NCBI GenBank assembly: GCA_016704485.1
Contig: JADJAA010000002.1
Span: 1 to 64,000, forward strand
Reading direction: 5' to 3'
Source of the DNA: Flavobacteriales bacterium
GTDB taxonomy: Bacteria > Bacteroidota > Bacteroidia > Flavobacteriales_F > PHOS-HE28
DNA: 64,000 nucleotides
Positions 47,578 through 57,800 of the stretch are shown in pieces; positions within the stretch are counted from its first letter, which is position 1, and the number at the start of each line of letters is the position of its first letter. The translations under genes were made by a program, and so were the position numbers. The notes below the pieces were generated by a model, which had not been told where the DNA came from, did not search any database, and was given only the letters and a program-made list of their open reading frames with translations.

Positions 47578-48925
47578 ACTGCTCGTACTCCTTTTGGTTT
47601 TCGGTACCTGCGAAACAGGGACCGCTCAGCCACAAAGCCTTATGATCGATCGGATCATTGCGGTAGTTGGGCAGAAGCCGATCCTGGCTTCGGACCTGGT
47701 TGCACGAATGGAACAAGCACGACAGGGCGGAGATCTGGAACAAGGTGCTGACTGTGTTGAGCTTGAGGATCTGCTGTACGAGAAACTTCTATTGGAACAG
47801 GCCCGCATAGATAGTGTTGTCGTGGAAGAAGCTCAGGTCAACGCCGAGTTGGATAGGCGCATCCGGTATTTTTCTCAACAGATCGGCGGAGATGAAAAGC
47901 TTGAGGAATTCTACGGGAAATCCATAACGGAGATCAAGGCGGATTTCCGAACCCAGGTAGAAGATCAACTTCTGATCCAGAACATGCAGCAGAAGGTCAC
48001 GGGCGATATCCGTGTTACACCGCGTGATGTGCAACGATTCTTCAATAACATTACCGCCGATAGTATACCATTCATAAATACGGAGGTGGAGTACGCCATG
48101 ATCCTGAAAGTCCCCAAGCCCAATGAGGAAGAGGAACGCAGGGTAAGACGCAAGATCGATGAGTATCGGGAGGCCATCATCGCAGGAGAGAAGGATTTCT
48201 GCACCGTCGCCATACTTTATTCAGAAGATCCAGGATCAGCCAAGGATTGCGGACAGCTCGGTATGGTGCCATTAGGCGTAATGGTCCCTGAATTCGATGC
48301 CGTTGCAATGAGCTTGAAGGATGGTGAGATATCGCAGGTCTTCAAGACCCAATATGGATATCACTTCATGCAGTTGATCGAAAGAAGGGGTGAACAATAC
48401 AACGCGCGGCATGTACTTATGAGACCACAAGTTGGTGCGCAGGACCTCCAAGGAGCAAGGGTCTTGTTGGATAGTCTGGTAAGTGAGATCCGTGCTGAAC
48501 GGTTGGACTTCGAAAAAGCCGCGATCGATCATTCAGATGACGAGGAAAGCAAAGGGACCAACGGCCTGATGATCGAACCGAATTCGAATTCAGCAAGATG
48601 GGATCTTGGCTCCTTGGATCAACAAACGTTCTTCGTTCTGGATAAATTACGGATAGGGGATATAAGTGAACCTCAACTTGTTGTGCAGCAGGATGCCTCC
48701 AAAGCATACCGGGTATTGAAACTATTGGCTCGTACTGAACCGCACAGAGCGAATATGAAGGATGATTACCGATTGATCCAACAAGCCACGGAAGGCAAAT
48801 TGCGCAGCGAGGCTATTGATGAATGGGTTAAGACCAGAGTAGGTAACACCTACGTCCGATTAGCGGATGATTACCGAAATTGTCAGTTTCTCCATGGTTG
48901 GAGCATTGCCATGACCAACGAGTGA
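47561..48925 (+). CDS. SurA-like periplasmic peptidyl-prolyl isomerase
   Basis: About 454 residues from ATG 47561, which overlaps the previous gene by 17 bases and starts a signal peptide (LLVLLLVFGTCETGTAQ). LMIDRIIAVVGQKPILASDL is the SurA N-terminal motif. A first PpiC domain follows (VEYAMILKVPKPNEEEERR to AILYSEDPGSAKDCGQLGMV and YGYHFMQLIERR), then a second, weaker one (NARHVLMRPQVGAQ). Role: folding and escort of outer-membrane proteins through the periplasm. The three overlapping genes probably form one functional set. Confidence 0.92.
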   Translation: MLKYSKLLVLLLVFGTCETGTAQPQSLMIDRIIAVVGQKPILASDLVARMEQARQGGDLEQGADCVELEDLLYEKLLLEQARIDSVVVEEAQVNAELDRRIRYFSQQIGGDEKLEEFYGKSITEIKADFRTQVEDQLLIQNMQQKVTGDIRVTPRDVQRFFNNITADSIPFINTEVEYAMILKVPKPNEEEERRVRRKIDEYREAIIAGEKDFCTVAILYSEDPGSAKDCGQLGMVPLGVMVPEFDAVAMSLKDGEISQVFKTQYGYHFMQLIERRGEQYNARHVLMRPQVGAQDLQGARVLLDSLVSEIRAERLDFEKAAIDHSDDEESKGTNGLMIEPNSNSARWDLGSLDQQTFFVLDKLRIGDISEPQLVVQQDASKAYRVLKLLARTEPHRANMKDDYRLIQQATEGKLRSEAIDEWVKTRVGNTYVRLADDYRNCQFLHGWSIAMTNE

Positions 48926-48974
48926 GCATGGATTTTCATTTTTGTAACCTATATCGATCAACGTGAACTGAATT

Positions 48975-49940
48975 ATGACCACACCTTCCAATGACGTACG
49001 TGCCGTAGAAGAATTCGGTGATAAATACCAACGGTTGAAGTCCGAGATCGGAAAGGTCATTATTGGTCAGGAAGATGTTGTGGACAAGGTCCTGCTTGGT
49101 ATTTTTAGTCGCGGACATTGTTTGTTGGTGGGGGTGCCCGGCCTTGCGAAAACATTGCTTGTCACCACGGTTGGTCGAGCATTGGGACTTACATCCAGTC
49201 GGATCCAATTCACCCCTGACCTGATGCCTAGTGATATTATAGGCAGTGAAATACTGGATCAGGACCGCAAGTTCAAGTTCTTGAAAGGACCAATATTCGC
49301 GAACATCGTTCTTGCGGATGAGATCAATCGTACGCCTCCGAAGACCCAAGCTGCATTATTGGAGGCCATGCAGGAAAAAGCTGTAACAGCGGCTGGTCAG
49401 ACACATGAATTACCTGATCCTTTCTTCGTCCTGGCGACCCAGAACCCAATTGAGCAGGAAGGAACCTATCCTTTGCCCGAAGCGCAATTGGATCGGTTCA
49501 TGTTCAATATCTGGGTTGATTATCCAAGTTATGAAGAGGAACTTGCGGTGGTCAAAGCGACTACCAGCGATAATAACCCTCAACTTTCACCGATCCTCAC
49601 ACATGAGGAGATCGTACACTATCAGGGACTCGTGCGGCGTATCCCTGTTCCGGACAATGTAATGGAGTACGCGGTTAAGCTCGTAACTCGAACGCGTCCT
49701 GGAACTAAGGATGCACCTGAGATCATCAACGAGCATATATCCTGGGGGGCTGGCCCTCGTGCTTCACAGTATTTGGTCATCGGGGCCAAGGCGCATGCAT
49801 TATCCAAAGGCCGGTTTTCACCAGACATTGCCGATGTTCAAGCGGTTTCATTACCCATCCTACGGCACCGATTGGTTCGGAACTACAGAGCCGAAGCGGA
49901 AGGTGTTACCACCGATAAGATCATTAACACGATCCTTTGA
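48975..49940 (+). CDS. MoxR-family AAA+ ATPase
   Basis: 321 residues. Walker A GVPGLAKT at residues 53-60, ILDQDRKFKFLKGPIFANIV and the Walker B region VLADEINRTPPKTQAALLEA, sensor 1 FFVLATQNPIEQEGTYPLPE, and ASQYLVIGAKAHAL near the end. Full length. MoxR ATPases usually act with DUF58 and VWA proteins encoded next to them, to mature or assemble envelope complexes. Here no such partner follows; the next gene is a T9SS cargo protein. It starts 49 bases after the SurA-like gene, so it may be read from the chaperone operon. Confidence 0.93.
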   Translation: MTTPSNDVRAVEEFGDKYQRLKSEIGKVIIGQEDVVDKVLLGIFSRGHCLLVGVPGLAKTLLVTTVGRALGLTSSRIQFTPDLMPSDIIGSEILDQDRKFKFLKGPIFANIVLADEINRTPPKTQAALLEAMQEKAVTAAGQTHELPDPFFVLATQNPIEQEGTYPLPEAQLDRFMFNIWVDYPSYEEELAVVKATTSDNNPQLSPILTHEEIVHYQGLVRRIPVPDNVMEYAVKLVTRTRPGTKDAPEIINEHISWGAGPRASQYLVIGAKAHALSKGRFSPDIADVQAVSLPILRHRLVRNYRAEAEGVTTDKIINTIL

Positions 49941-50073
49941 TCCGGTCTGGGACTACTCGTTTCGCAGAAAAGCGTCATAAGAAGCCTATTATGCTGAAGA
50001 AGTTTCTGGCGTGCATGGTTGACTTGTGCTTGGGATCGATTAGTTTTGGAGGATAGTCCATAACACCAAAAAC

Positions 50074-50868
50074 ATGTTTGCATTGCGCACTACGTTGGTT
50101 CCTTTACTGTTTATGCCACTTCTGGCGAGTGCTCAACCTCCTACGGATATTACAATAGTGAATACAGGTACAGGGGAGCTTGAAGTACGTATTCGTCCAT
50201 CCGGAGATTTTGATGGGTTCTTTGCGGCGTCGGTCTTTACTGTTCGTTGGCTCGATGCATCCGGTGTCACATTAGGTGCAGTTGTAAATCAATTGCCGCC
50301 ACCGATACACTACGTATCGGAATCAGGGGACATGGCTATTGAGGGAATCTATCGATATCAGATATACGCGGGTTTTGGCAATGCGCCACTTAGTGGATCT
50401 GGTTCTTCATGGACCGGAGGTCAAGAAGTGTTGCTCTGTACAATTCCTGTGCCTATTGATGGAACCGTATACGAGATCGTTGAAGATGACTGGACCGGGG
50501 AACCCGCCAACAATGGTGATTACTATATATCCTTCAATGGAATTGCAGTGGGTGGAGGGACAAGCGGAGGTGTGATCTATACGGTCAGCACTAACATTGG
50601 AACCAACGACCTTTCTTCACTGATCAGTGTATCACCGAATCCGACCAACGGTATCGCTTGGGTTGAGCTATCTGGTGCAGCGAATGAAATGTTACGGTTT
50701 TCATTGTTGGATGCTACTGGTCGTTCGGTGTGGACCAACCGAATTGCGTTTGCAACCGGTACTTTACGCTTTCCGATCGATCTTACCGGATTTGCTGAGG
50801 GAGCATATACCTTAAGCATTCGCTCAGGTGATGACGTTTCATTTCTGCGAATTGTTAATGCCCGATGA
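50074..50868 (+). CDS. T9SS-sorted secreted protein
   Basis: 264 residues. Signal peptide (LVPLLFMPLLASAQ). Residues about 20-180 form a beta-rich domain (ELEVRIRPSGDFDGFFAASV, VFTVRWLDASG, EGIYRYQIYAGFG, VYEIVEDDWTGE, NNGDYYISFNGI) that recurs at the start of the giant repeat protein at 54817. The last 80 residues are a type A sorting domain: SVSPNPTNGIAWVEL, FSLLDATGRSVWT, LTGFAEGAYTLSI. The stop overlaps the next start by four bases (ATGA). Function unknown; surface or matrix role inferred. Confidence 0.82.
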   Translation: MFALRTTLVPLLFMPLLASAQPPTDITIVNTGTGELEVRIRPSGDFDGFFAASVFTVRWLDASGVTLGAVVNQLPPPIHYVSESGDMAIEGIYRYQIYAGFGNAPLSGSGSSWTGGQEVLLCTIPVPIDGTVYEIVEDDWTGEPANNGDYYISFNGIAVGGGTSGGVIYTVSTNIGTNDLSSLISVSPNPTNGIAWVELSGAANEMLRFSLLDATGRSVWTNRIAFATGTLRFPIDLTGFAEGAYTLSIRSGDDVSFLRIVNAR

Positions 50869-52148
50869 GCATGAGAGCCATTGGTCTCGGATTCTTGGTT
50901 AATTGTTGTTTTGTAATTCTGACATTCCTTTTTACGGCATCTTCTGTTAATGGACAAACATGGGAGGTATTCGATATGGCCAATGCGGGCTTACCAAGTA
51001 ATACGGTGAACGCATTCGCTCATGAGGACAATGGGACCACATGGGTAGGTACGGACTGGGGGCTTTGTAAGTACGATGGCTCGACATGGGAGGTTTTTCA
51101 GGTTGATAATTCAGATATTCCCGAGAACGATGTTCGTGCTTTAGCGCTGGATGATCAGAATAGATTGTGGGTCGGCTTTTTTACTCAAGGTCTTTCTGTG
51201 TATGACGGTGTTTCTTGGCAGCATTTCAATATGACCAATAGCCCATTGCCTACAATGACCGTGCGAAACATCGTATTTGCTGCGGATGGTTTTGGATGGT
51301 TGTCCACTGCGGATGGCGTTGTACGCACGGATCTAAGTGATTGGCGCATCTATAACGACAGCGAGACCAGCTATGATAATTTAATTCTACCAGGGAATAA
51401 TATTTCCGATATTGCTATTCGCAATGATGGGCTTGTGTGTGTTGGAACATTGAATGCGGGGTTCGTCTATCTAACTGATACGCTCGTTCGGGTTTTTTCA
51501 ACGACTACAACGGGTTTGCCGGATAATACCGCGCTTGGTGTTGCCATAGATTCAAATGGTGAACGCTGGGCAGCCTGTCCTTTTGGAGGTGTGCTGCATA
51601 ATTTCGGGGATTATGTCAACGGTTTCTGGTCCCAATATTATAGCTCCAACTCCAGTATTCCCAGCAATTCGTTGAACGATATTATCATAGATGGCCAGGA
51701 TCGTAAGATCATCGCCACGCAACAGGCCGGTATAGCCATATTATCAACGAACGATACTTGGGAGGTGTTCAATATGGCCAATTCCGGACTTCCGGATAAC
51801 GTGGTCAATCAGCTTTCATTCTGCACGGATGGTTCAATATGGGTAGGAACAGCCAGCGGGGGAGCAGTCCGCTGGGATGTGGCAACAAGCTTGTCCGCAG
51901 TTGAAGCTCCTAGAGCAGAGTTCGAGATCTATCCCGTTCCTGCAACTACTGAGTTGAACATTAGGGCAGTTGGTGTGAACAGATTGGACAATTATCGGGT
52001 CACCGATGCTACGGGAAGTGTGGTATTGACCGGAAGGGTCACTGGAAATGGGGGTATGATCAGCGTTGAAAGTTTGGAAAGCGGTGTTTATGTGTTCCAA
52101 ATTGGTCAAGATAATTCGTTACGATCCAAGCATTTTATAGTATTGTGA
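50865..52148 (+). CDS. T9SS-sorted beta-propeller protein
   Basis: 427 residues with a signal peptide (ILTFLFTASSVNGQ). Six or more repeats like two-component-regulator propeller blades follow: WEVFDMANAGLPSNTVNAFA, TTWVGTDWGLCKYDGSTWEV, LWVGFFTQGLSVYDGVSWQH and WEVFNMANSGLPDNVVNQLS. The C-terminus is a type A sorting domain (FEIYPVPATTELNIRAV, YRVTDATGSVVLTGR, SLESGVYVFQIG). No histidine kinase or other signalling domain is present, so the propeller is used here as an exported surface module. Coupled to the upstream cargo gene. Confidence 0.85.
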   Translation: MSMRAIGLGFLVNCCFVILTFLFTASSVNGQTWEVFDMANAGLPSNTVNAFAHEDNGTTWVGTDWGLCKYDGSTWEVFQVDNSDIPENDVRALALDDQNRLWVGFFTQGLSVYDGVSWQHFNMTNSPLPTMTVRNIVFAADGFGWLSTADGVVRTDLSDWRIYNDSETSYDNLILPGNNISDIAIRNDGLVCVGTLNAGFVYLTDTLVRVFSTTTTGLPDNTALGVAIDSNGERWAACPFGGVLHNFGDYVNGFWSQYYSSNSSIPSNSLNDIIIDGQDRKIIATQQAGIAILSTNDTWEVFNMANSGLPDNVVNQLSFCTDGSIWVGTASGGAVRWDVATSLSAVEAPRAEFEIYPVPATTELNIRAVGVNRLDNYRVTDATGSVVLTGRVTGNGGMISVESLESGVYVFQIGQDNSLRSKHFIVL

Positions 52149-52225
52149 ACGAACTTTCCACTTGACCTGACCCTATCGATCTAAGTAGATTTACGGCCGT
52201 CGAACGAATAAACAACACTAGTAGA

Positions 52226-54775
52226 ATGAAGAATAACTACATTTTGGCATTGCTTTCAGTTGCAACATCAGTACTCGCTGCCAGTGATCTTCTGGCGCAA
52301 TGTACGTTAACCAATGCTACTAGTTGTGTGTGCGAAACAACCGGTCAGACCAACTGTGACCTCTTACCAGATATTACAATTAGCTGGAAAGCCTTGCAGG
52401 ATTATGCTGGAGGTCCTAGTGAATATTCTCAAACCGACGGATCCAATCCTGGGCGGTTGCGCGTAACAGGTTCCACACCGAACATCGGGAATGGCCCATT
52501 GAACGTGCGCGGTGTCGATCGAAATGGGTACCGCTGGTTCCTTTGTAATTCGGATACCATTTCGATCTATGATCCCAACAGTACGAACGATTATACCAAT
52601 TCGGCCTGTGCGGATATGAAACAGTTGATCCTTCAGCGGGTCTATCATAAGAACGGCAATACCATGTCGTTTACTGAGCATATTGCTGGTACAATGACCT
52701 ATCATCCTACGCATGGGCATAATCACGTTGATGATTGGGCGACGTTCTCACTGCGCTCAGAGGTGGTTGGAGAACCCAACCCACTGAATTGGCCGATCGT
52801 AGGGACTGGTGCCAAAGTAGGGTTTTGTTTGATGGATTACTACCCTTGTTCGAGTGGAAGTGCCAGCGGACATTGCCGCACTGCACAAGCCTATAATACG
52901 GGTACAGCGTTGAATTCAACGTCGAATTTTCCGAATTACGGCTTGGGTGGCGGTTCGTACAACTGTAGCCAGATCTCGCAAGGTATTTCAGTGGGGTACA
53001 CAGATATTTATGGTGAGACACTTGATGGAATGTGGGTGAATATCCCCCCAGGTACATGTAATGGTAACTACTGGGTGGTAATGGAGGTGGATCCGTTGAA
53101 CAACTTCGTTGAGGAGGATGAGAATAACAACTGGACGGCAGCGCCTGTAACTTTAACTTTACAAGTACCTGGTGGTGGCGAATTCGCAAATATCACCTCT
53201 GATGTCGGATCAACGAGTTGTGCTGGGTCTGCAATGGTACTTACCGCCAGTGCTGGTACTTCATATGCTTGGAGTAATGGTGCAACAACACGATCCATAA
53301 CACCGAATACATCGGGATCATACACATGCACGGTTACAGGTCAATGTGGCGTAGATGCTTCTGATCCTTTTACGGTAACGCTGATCAATTCCCCTGCTCC
53401 TAACGGAACAGGTGCTACATTAAGTGGCCCAGGGCAAGCCACATTGAACGCGTCAGGTGCTGATGTGAGCTGGTACGATGCGGCAACAGGTGGTAATATG
53501 TTAGGGACAGGAAACCAATTTGTTTCACCGGTTATTTCTCAAACTACGTCATATTGGGCAGAGAATGAGGCAACCCAAACGGGTTTGCTCGTCAATGTAG
53601 GGAAACAGAACAATAGTGGTGGTGGCGCTTACGGTTCGTATGACCAGCACCTAACGTTCAATGCAATGGAAGCATTCGTACTCAAAAGTGTAAAGGTCTA
53701 TGCAAATAGTGCAAGCAACCGGACATTTCAAGTGCTGAATGAAGGCGGAAACCTTATCGCACAGACCACAGTGAACGTCCCCGCTGGTGAACAGCGAGTA
53801 CAATTGAACCTTAGCGTTCCGGTGGGTACAGCGCATCGCTTGAAAGTGACAAATGCATACACTGATATGTACCGGAATAATAATGGTGTTGCATATCCTT
53901 ACACATATGCAGGAATTGTAAGTATTACTGGGTCCAGCGCCGGATCCGCGTACTATTATTTTTGCTATGATTGGGAAGTAACGGGGCAGGATGTAGTCTG
54001 CACAAGTGCTCGTACCGAGGTTGTAGCAACGGTTACCAACGGATTCATCCTGAACGCTCAAGTAGCGCTGGAGGGTCCATATGATCCAGGTACAGGATTG
54101 ATGAATGATGGTCTTCGTACATCCAGCTTGATCCCTTCAGTTGAGCCTTATACTCAACTAGGATTCGTACAAGTAGGTGGTGGTGGAGAGACCATTGGTG
54201 GTGGAGTATTGTCCGTCACTGGATCCAGTGCAATTGTGGATTGGGTATTGGTTGAGCTGAGAAGTGCAACACAACCTGGAACCATTGTCGCTACGAAGAC
54301 CGCACTGTTGCGACGCGATGGTCAGATCGTTTCAGCGCTTGGAACAGAGTTGCGTTTTACAGTCCCACAGGACAATTACTACGTGGCGATCCGTCATCGC
54401 AATCATTTGGGTACAATGACCTCGGTTCCGATCAGCTTCGGTCCATCTCCGGTTTCCGTGGATCTGCGCAATCCAAGTTTACTTACTTGGGGTACGAATG
54501 CACGTAAAACGATCAACTCCACTGCGGTGCTCTACGCCGGTAATGTGGTAAAGGATAATGCTCTTATGTACACCGGTGGAAATAATGACCGTGACCCGAT
54601 CTTGAATATGATCGGCGGTGTAGCACCGACCAATACGGTTTCAATGTATCATACGTGCGATACCAATTTGGACGGGATCGTACGCTACACGGGCGTAAAC
54701 AATGACCGCGACCTGATCCTGACCAATATCGGTGGCGTTGCACCGACCCAGACTCGTTCCGAACAACTACCTTAG
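52226..54775 (+). CDS. Secreted lysyl-oxidase-like protein with Ig-like and dockerin-like domains
   Basis: 849 residues, signal peptide ending LLAQ. Residues about 40-320 look like lysyl oxidase: YHPTHGHNHVDDWATFSLR gives the copper histidines, with AKVGFCLMDYYPC, YTDIYGETLDGMWVNIPPG and MEVDPLNNFVEEDENNNW. Then Ig-like segments (SCAGSAMVLTASAGTSYAWS and ATLNASGADVSWYDAATGG), a beta domain, and a C-terminal pair of near repeats (YTGGNNDRDPILNMIGGVAP and YTGVNNDRDLILTNIGGVAP) around DTNLDG, a dockerin-like calcium motif. No standard T9SS end is seen; the terminal pair may serve that role. It may cross-link amines on surface or matrix proteins. The lysyl-oxidase activity is inferred. Confidence 0.8.
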   Translation: MKNNYILALLSVATSVLAASDLLAQCTLTNATSCVCETTGQTNCDLLPDITISWKALQDYAGGPSEYSQTDGSNPGRLRVTGSTPNIGNGPLNVRGVDRNGYRWFLCNSDTISIYDPNSTNDYTNSACADMKQLILQRVYHKNGNTMSFTEHIAGTMTYHPTHGHNHVDDWATFSLRSEVVGEPNPLNWPIVGTGAKVGFCLMDYYPCSSGSASGHCRTAQAYNTGTALNSTSNFPNYGLGGGSYNCSQISQGISVGYTDIYGETLDGMWVNIPPGTCNGNYWVVMEVDPLNNFVEEDENNNWTAAPVTLTLQVPGGGEFANITSDVGSTSCAGSAMVLTASAGTSYAWSNGATTRSITPNTSGSYTCTVTGQCGVDASDPFTVTLINSPAPNGTGATLSGPGQATLNASGADVSWYDAATGGNMLGTGNQFVSPVISQTTSYWAENEATQTGLLVNVGKQNNSGGGAYGSYDQHLTFNAMEAFVLKSVKVYANSASNRTFQVLNEGGNLIAQTTVNVPAGEQRVQLNLSVPVGTAHRLKVTNAYTDMYRNNNGVAYPYTYAGIVSITGSSAGSAYYYFCYDWEVTGQDVVCTSARTEVVATVTNGFILNAQVALEGPYDPGTGLMNDGLRTSSLIPSVEPYTQLGFVQVGGGGETIGGGVLSVTGSSAIVDWVLVELRSATQPGTIVATKTALLRRDGQIVSALGTELRFTVPQDNYYVAIRHRNHLGTMTSVPISFGPSPVSVDLRNPSLLTWGTNARKTINSTAVLYAGNVVKDNALMYTGGNNDRDPILNMIGGVAPTNTVSMYHTCDTNLDGIVRYTGVNNDRDLILTNIGGVAPTQTRSEQLP

Positions 54776-54816
54776 AACCCTCAATTTTCCAGTAACCAAT
54801 CCCCTAACCAAATACC

Positions 54817-57800
54817 ATGAAGATCTTAACACCAATTAACGCAGTGCTGCGAAGTATTGCGGCCTTATTCCTTTTGCTGGGATGGGTTCAATTTGGCTTT
54901 GCACAGCCAGGCGATGTCAATAGGATCGATATCCGTTTGGTTTCTTTTGATGCTAATACTGTTGAGGTACAGTTAAGACCGAACGCAGATTGGCAGCGTG
55001 CCGATGGAATTGTGAATTTGAACTTCACGGTACGTTGGGAAACAGCGGCTGGAGGTCAATTGGGTGAACCTGATCAGTCCTTTACGGGATTCTCATGTGT
55101 TTCGAATCCACTTTTCCTTTCAGAGAACCCTGGGGTAGGCGATGCACTGAACAATGCTGATAATGGCGGTTTTCGATATAAAGCTTACGGCACAACGGGA
55201 AATATTATTCCTGTAGCATGTACTATCCCAGCTAATACTTGGGCCCGATATGCACAACTTCCGCTAACAGGGCTAACAGGGTGTACGAGCTTCGAAGTGG
55301 TAACTTCAGATGCTTATACGATCTCTCAGGATGGTGAATGGTTCATTAGTATGGGTGGGCCGGATATTACTACGGCTTCCCAAGTTGTTCTGCCGGGAGC
55401 GGCTATGGGAACTGGAGCTACACCATCACCAGGATCCTACGGTCCATTTTGTTCGACGGATGCAGATGTTAGCCTAGGTGGTACGCCCTCAGGTGGTGTT
55501 TGGACAGGTACCGGTGTTAGCGGATCAGGTCCTTACGTTTTCGATCCAAGTGCTGGAACTCAATCATTGACCTATACGGTCGGAACCGGAAATTGCGCAG
55601 CCGCCGCACTAACCACGATCACTATTAACCAAGCTCCAACTACTGCGAATGCTGGTCCGGATCAAAATATTTGCGCTTCATCCACAACATTGGCCGGTAA
55701 TATTGCGACAGTTGGAAGTGGATCGTGGTCTGTTGTTGGTGGATCTGGAACATTTGCTAATGCATCTTCCCCGACAACAACGGTTAGTTCATTGGGCGCT
55801 GGTGCGAATACATTTAGGTGGACTATTTCAAATGCTGGATGTGCAGCGTCAGCGAATGATGTAGTGATCAGCAATGGTCCATGTGACTGTAACGGCGACT
55901 TTGGCGGAACAGCCTTCATCGACAACTGTGCAACCTGCGTAGGTGGTAACACCGGCGAAGTAGCATGTGTAGCTGACTGTAACGGCGACTTTGGCGGAAC
56001 AGCCTTCATCGACAACTGCGCAACCTGCGTTGGTGGTAACACCGGCGAAGTAGCATGTACTGTGGATTGTAACGGAGACTTTGGCGGAACAGCCTTCATC
56101 GACAACTGCGCAACCTGCGTAGGCGGTAACACCGGCGAAGTAGCATGTGTAGCTGACTGTAATGGTGACTTTGGCGGAACAGCCTTCATCGACAACTGCG
56201 CAACCTGCGTAGGCGGTAACACCGGCGAAGTAGCATGTGTAGCTGACTGTAACGGCGACTTTGGCGGAACAGCCTTCATCGACAACTGCGCAACCTGCGT
56301 TGGTGGTAACACCGGCGAAGTAGCATGTGTAGCTGACTGTAACGGCGACTTTGGCGGAACAGCCTTCATCGACAACTGCGCAACCTGCGTAGGCGGTAAC
56401 ACCGGCGAAGTAGCATGTGTAGCTGACTGTAATGGTGACTTTGGCGGAACAGCCTTCATCGACAACTGCGCAACCTGCGTTGGTGGTAACACTGGCGAAG
56501 TAGCATGTGTAGCTGACTGTAATGGTGACTTTGGCGGAACAGCCTTCATCGACAACTGCGCAACCTGCGTTGGTGGTAACACCGGCGAAGTAGCATGTAC
56601 TGTGGATTGTAACGGAGACTTTGGCGGAACAGCCTTCATCGACAACTGCGCAACCTGCGTAGGCGGTAACACCGGCGAAGTAGCATGTGTAGCTGACTGT
56701 AATGGTGACTTTGGCGGAACAGCCTTCATCGACAACTGCGCAACCTGCGTAGGCGGTAACACCGGCGAAGTAGCATGTGTAGCTGACTGTAACGGCGACT
56801 TTGGCGGAACAGCCTTCATCGACAACTGCGCAACCTGCGTTGGTGGTAACACCGGCGAAGTAGCATGTGTAGCTGACTGTAACGGCGACTTTGGCGGAAC
56901 AGCCTTCATCGACAACTGCGCAACCTGCGTAGGCGGTAACACCGGCGAAGTAGCATGTGTAGCTGACTGTAATGGTGACTTTGGCGGAACAGCCTTCATC
57001 GACAACTGCGCAACCTGCGTTGGTGGTAACACTGGCGAAGTAGCATGTGTAGCTGACTGTAATGGTGACTTTGGCGGAACAGCCTTCATCGACAACTGCG
57101 CAACCTGCGTTGGTGGTAACACCGGCGAAGTAGCATGTACTGTGGATTGTAACGGAGACTTTGGCGGAACAGCCTTCATCGACAACTGCGCAACCTGCGT
57201 AGGCGGTAACACCGGCGAAGTAGCATGTGTAGCTGACTGTAATGGTGACTTTGGCGGAACAGCCTTCATCGACAACTGCGCAACCTGCGTAGGCGGTAAC
57301 ACCGGCGAAGTAGCATGTGTAGCTGACTGTAACGGCGACTTTGGCGGAACAGCCTTCATCGACAACTGCGCAACCTGCGTAGGCGGTAACACCGGCGAAG
57401 TAGCATGTGTAGCTGACTGTAATGGTGACTTTGGCGGAACAGCCTTCATCGACAACTGTGCAACCTGCGTTGGTGGTAACACCGGCGAAGTAGCATGTAC
57501 TGTGGATTGTAACGGCGACTTTGGCGGAACAGCCTTCATCGACAACTGCGCAACCTGCGTTGGTGGTAACACTGGCGAAGTAGCATGTGTAGCTGACTGT
57601 AATGGTGACTTTGGCGGAACAGCCTTCATCGACAACTGTGCAACCTGCGTTGGTGGTAACACCGGCGAAGTAGCATGTACTGTGGATTGTAACGGAGACT
57701 TTGGCGGAACAGCCTTCATTGACAACTGCGCAACCTGCGTAGGTGGTAACACCGGCGAAGTAGCATGTGTAGCTGACTGTAATGGCGACTTCGGCGGAAC

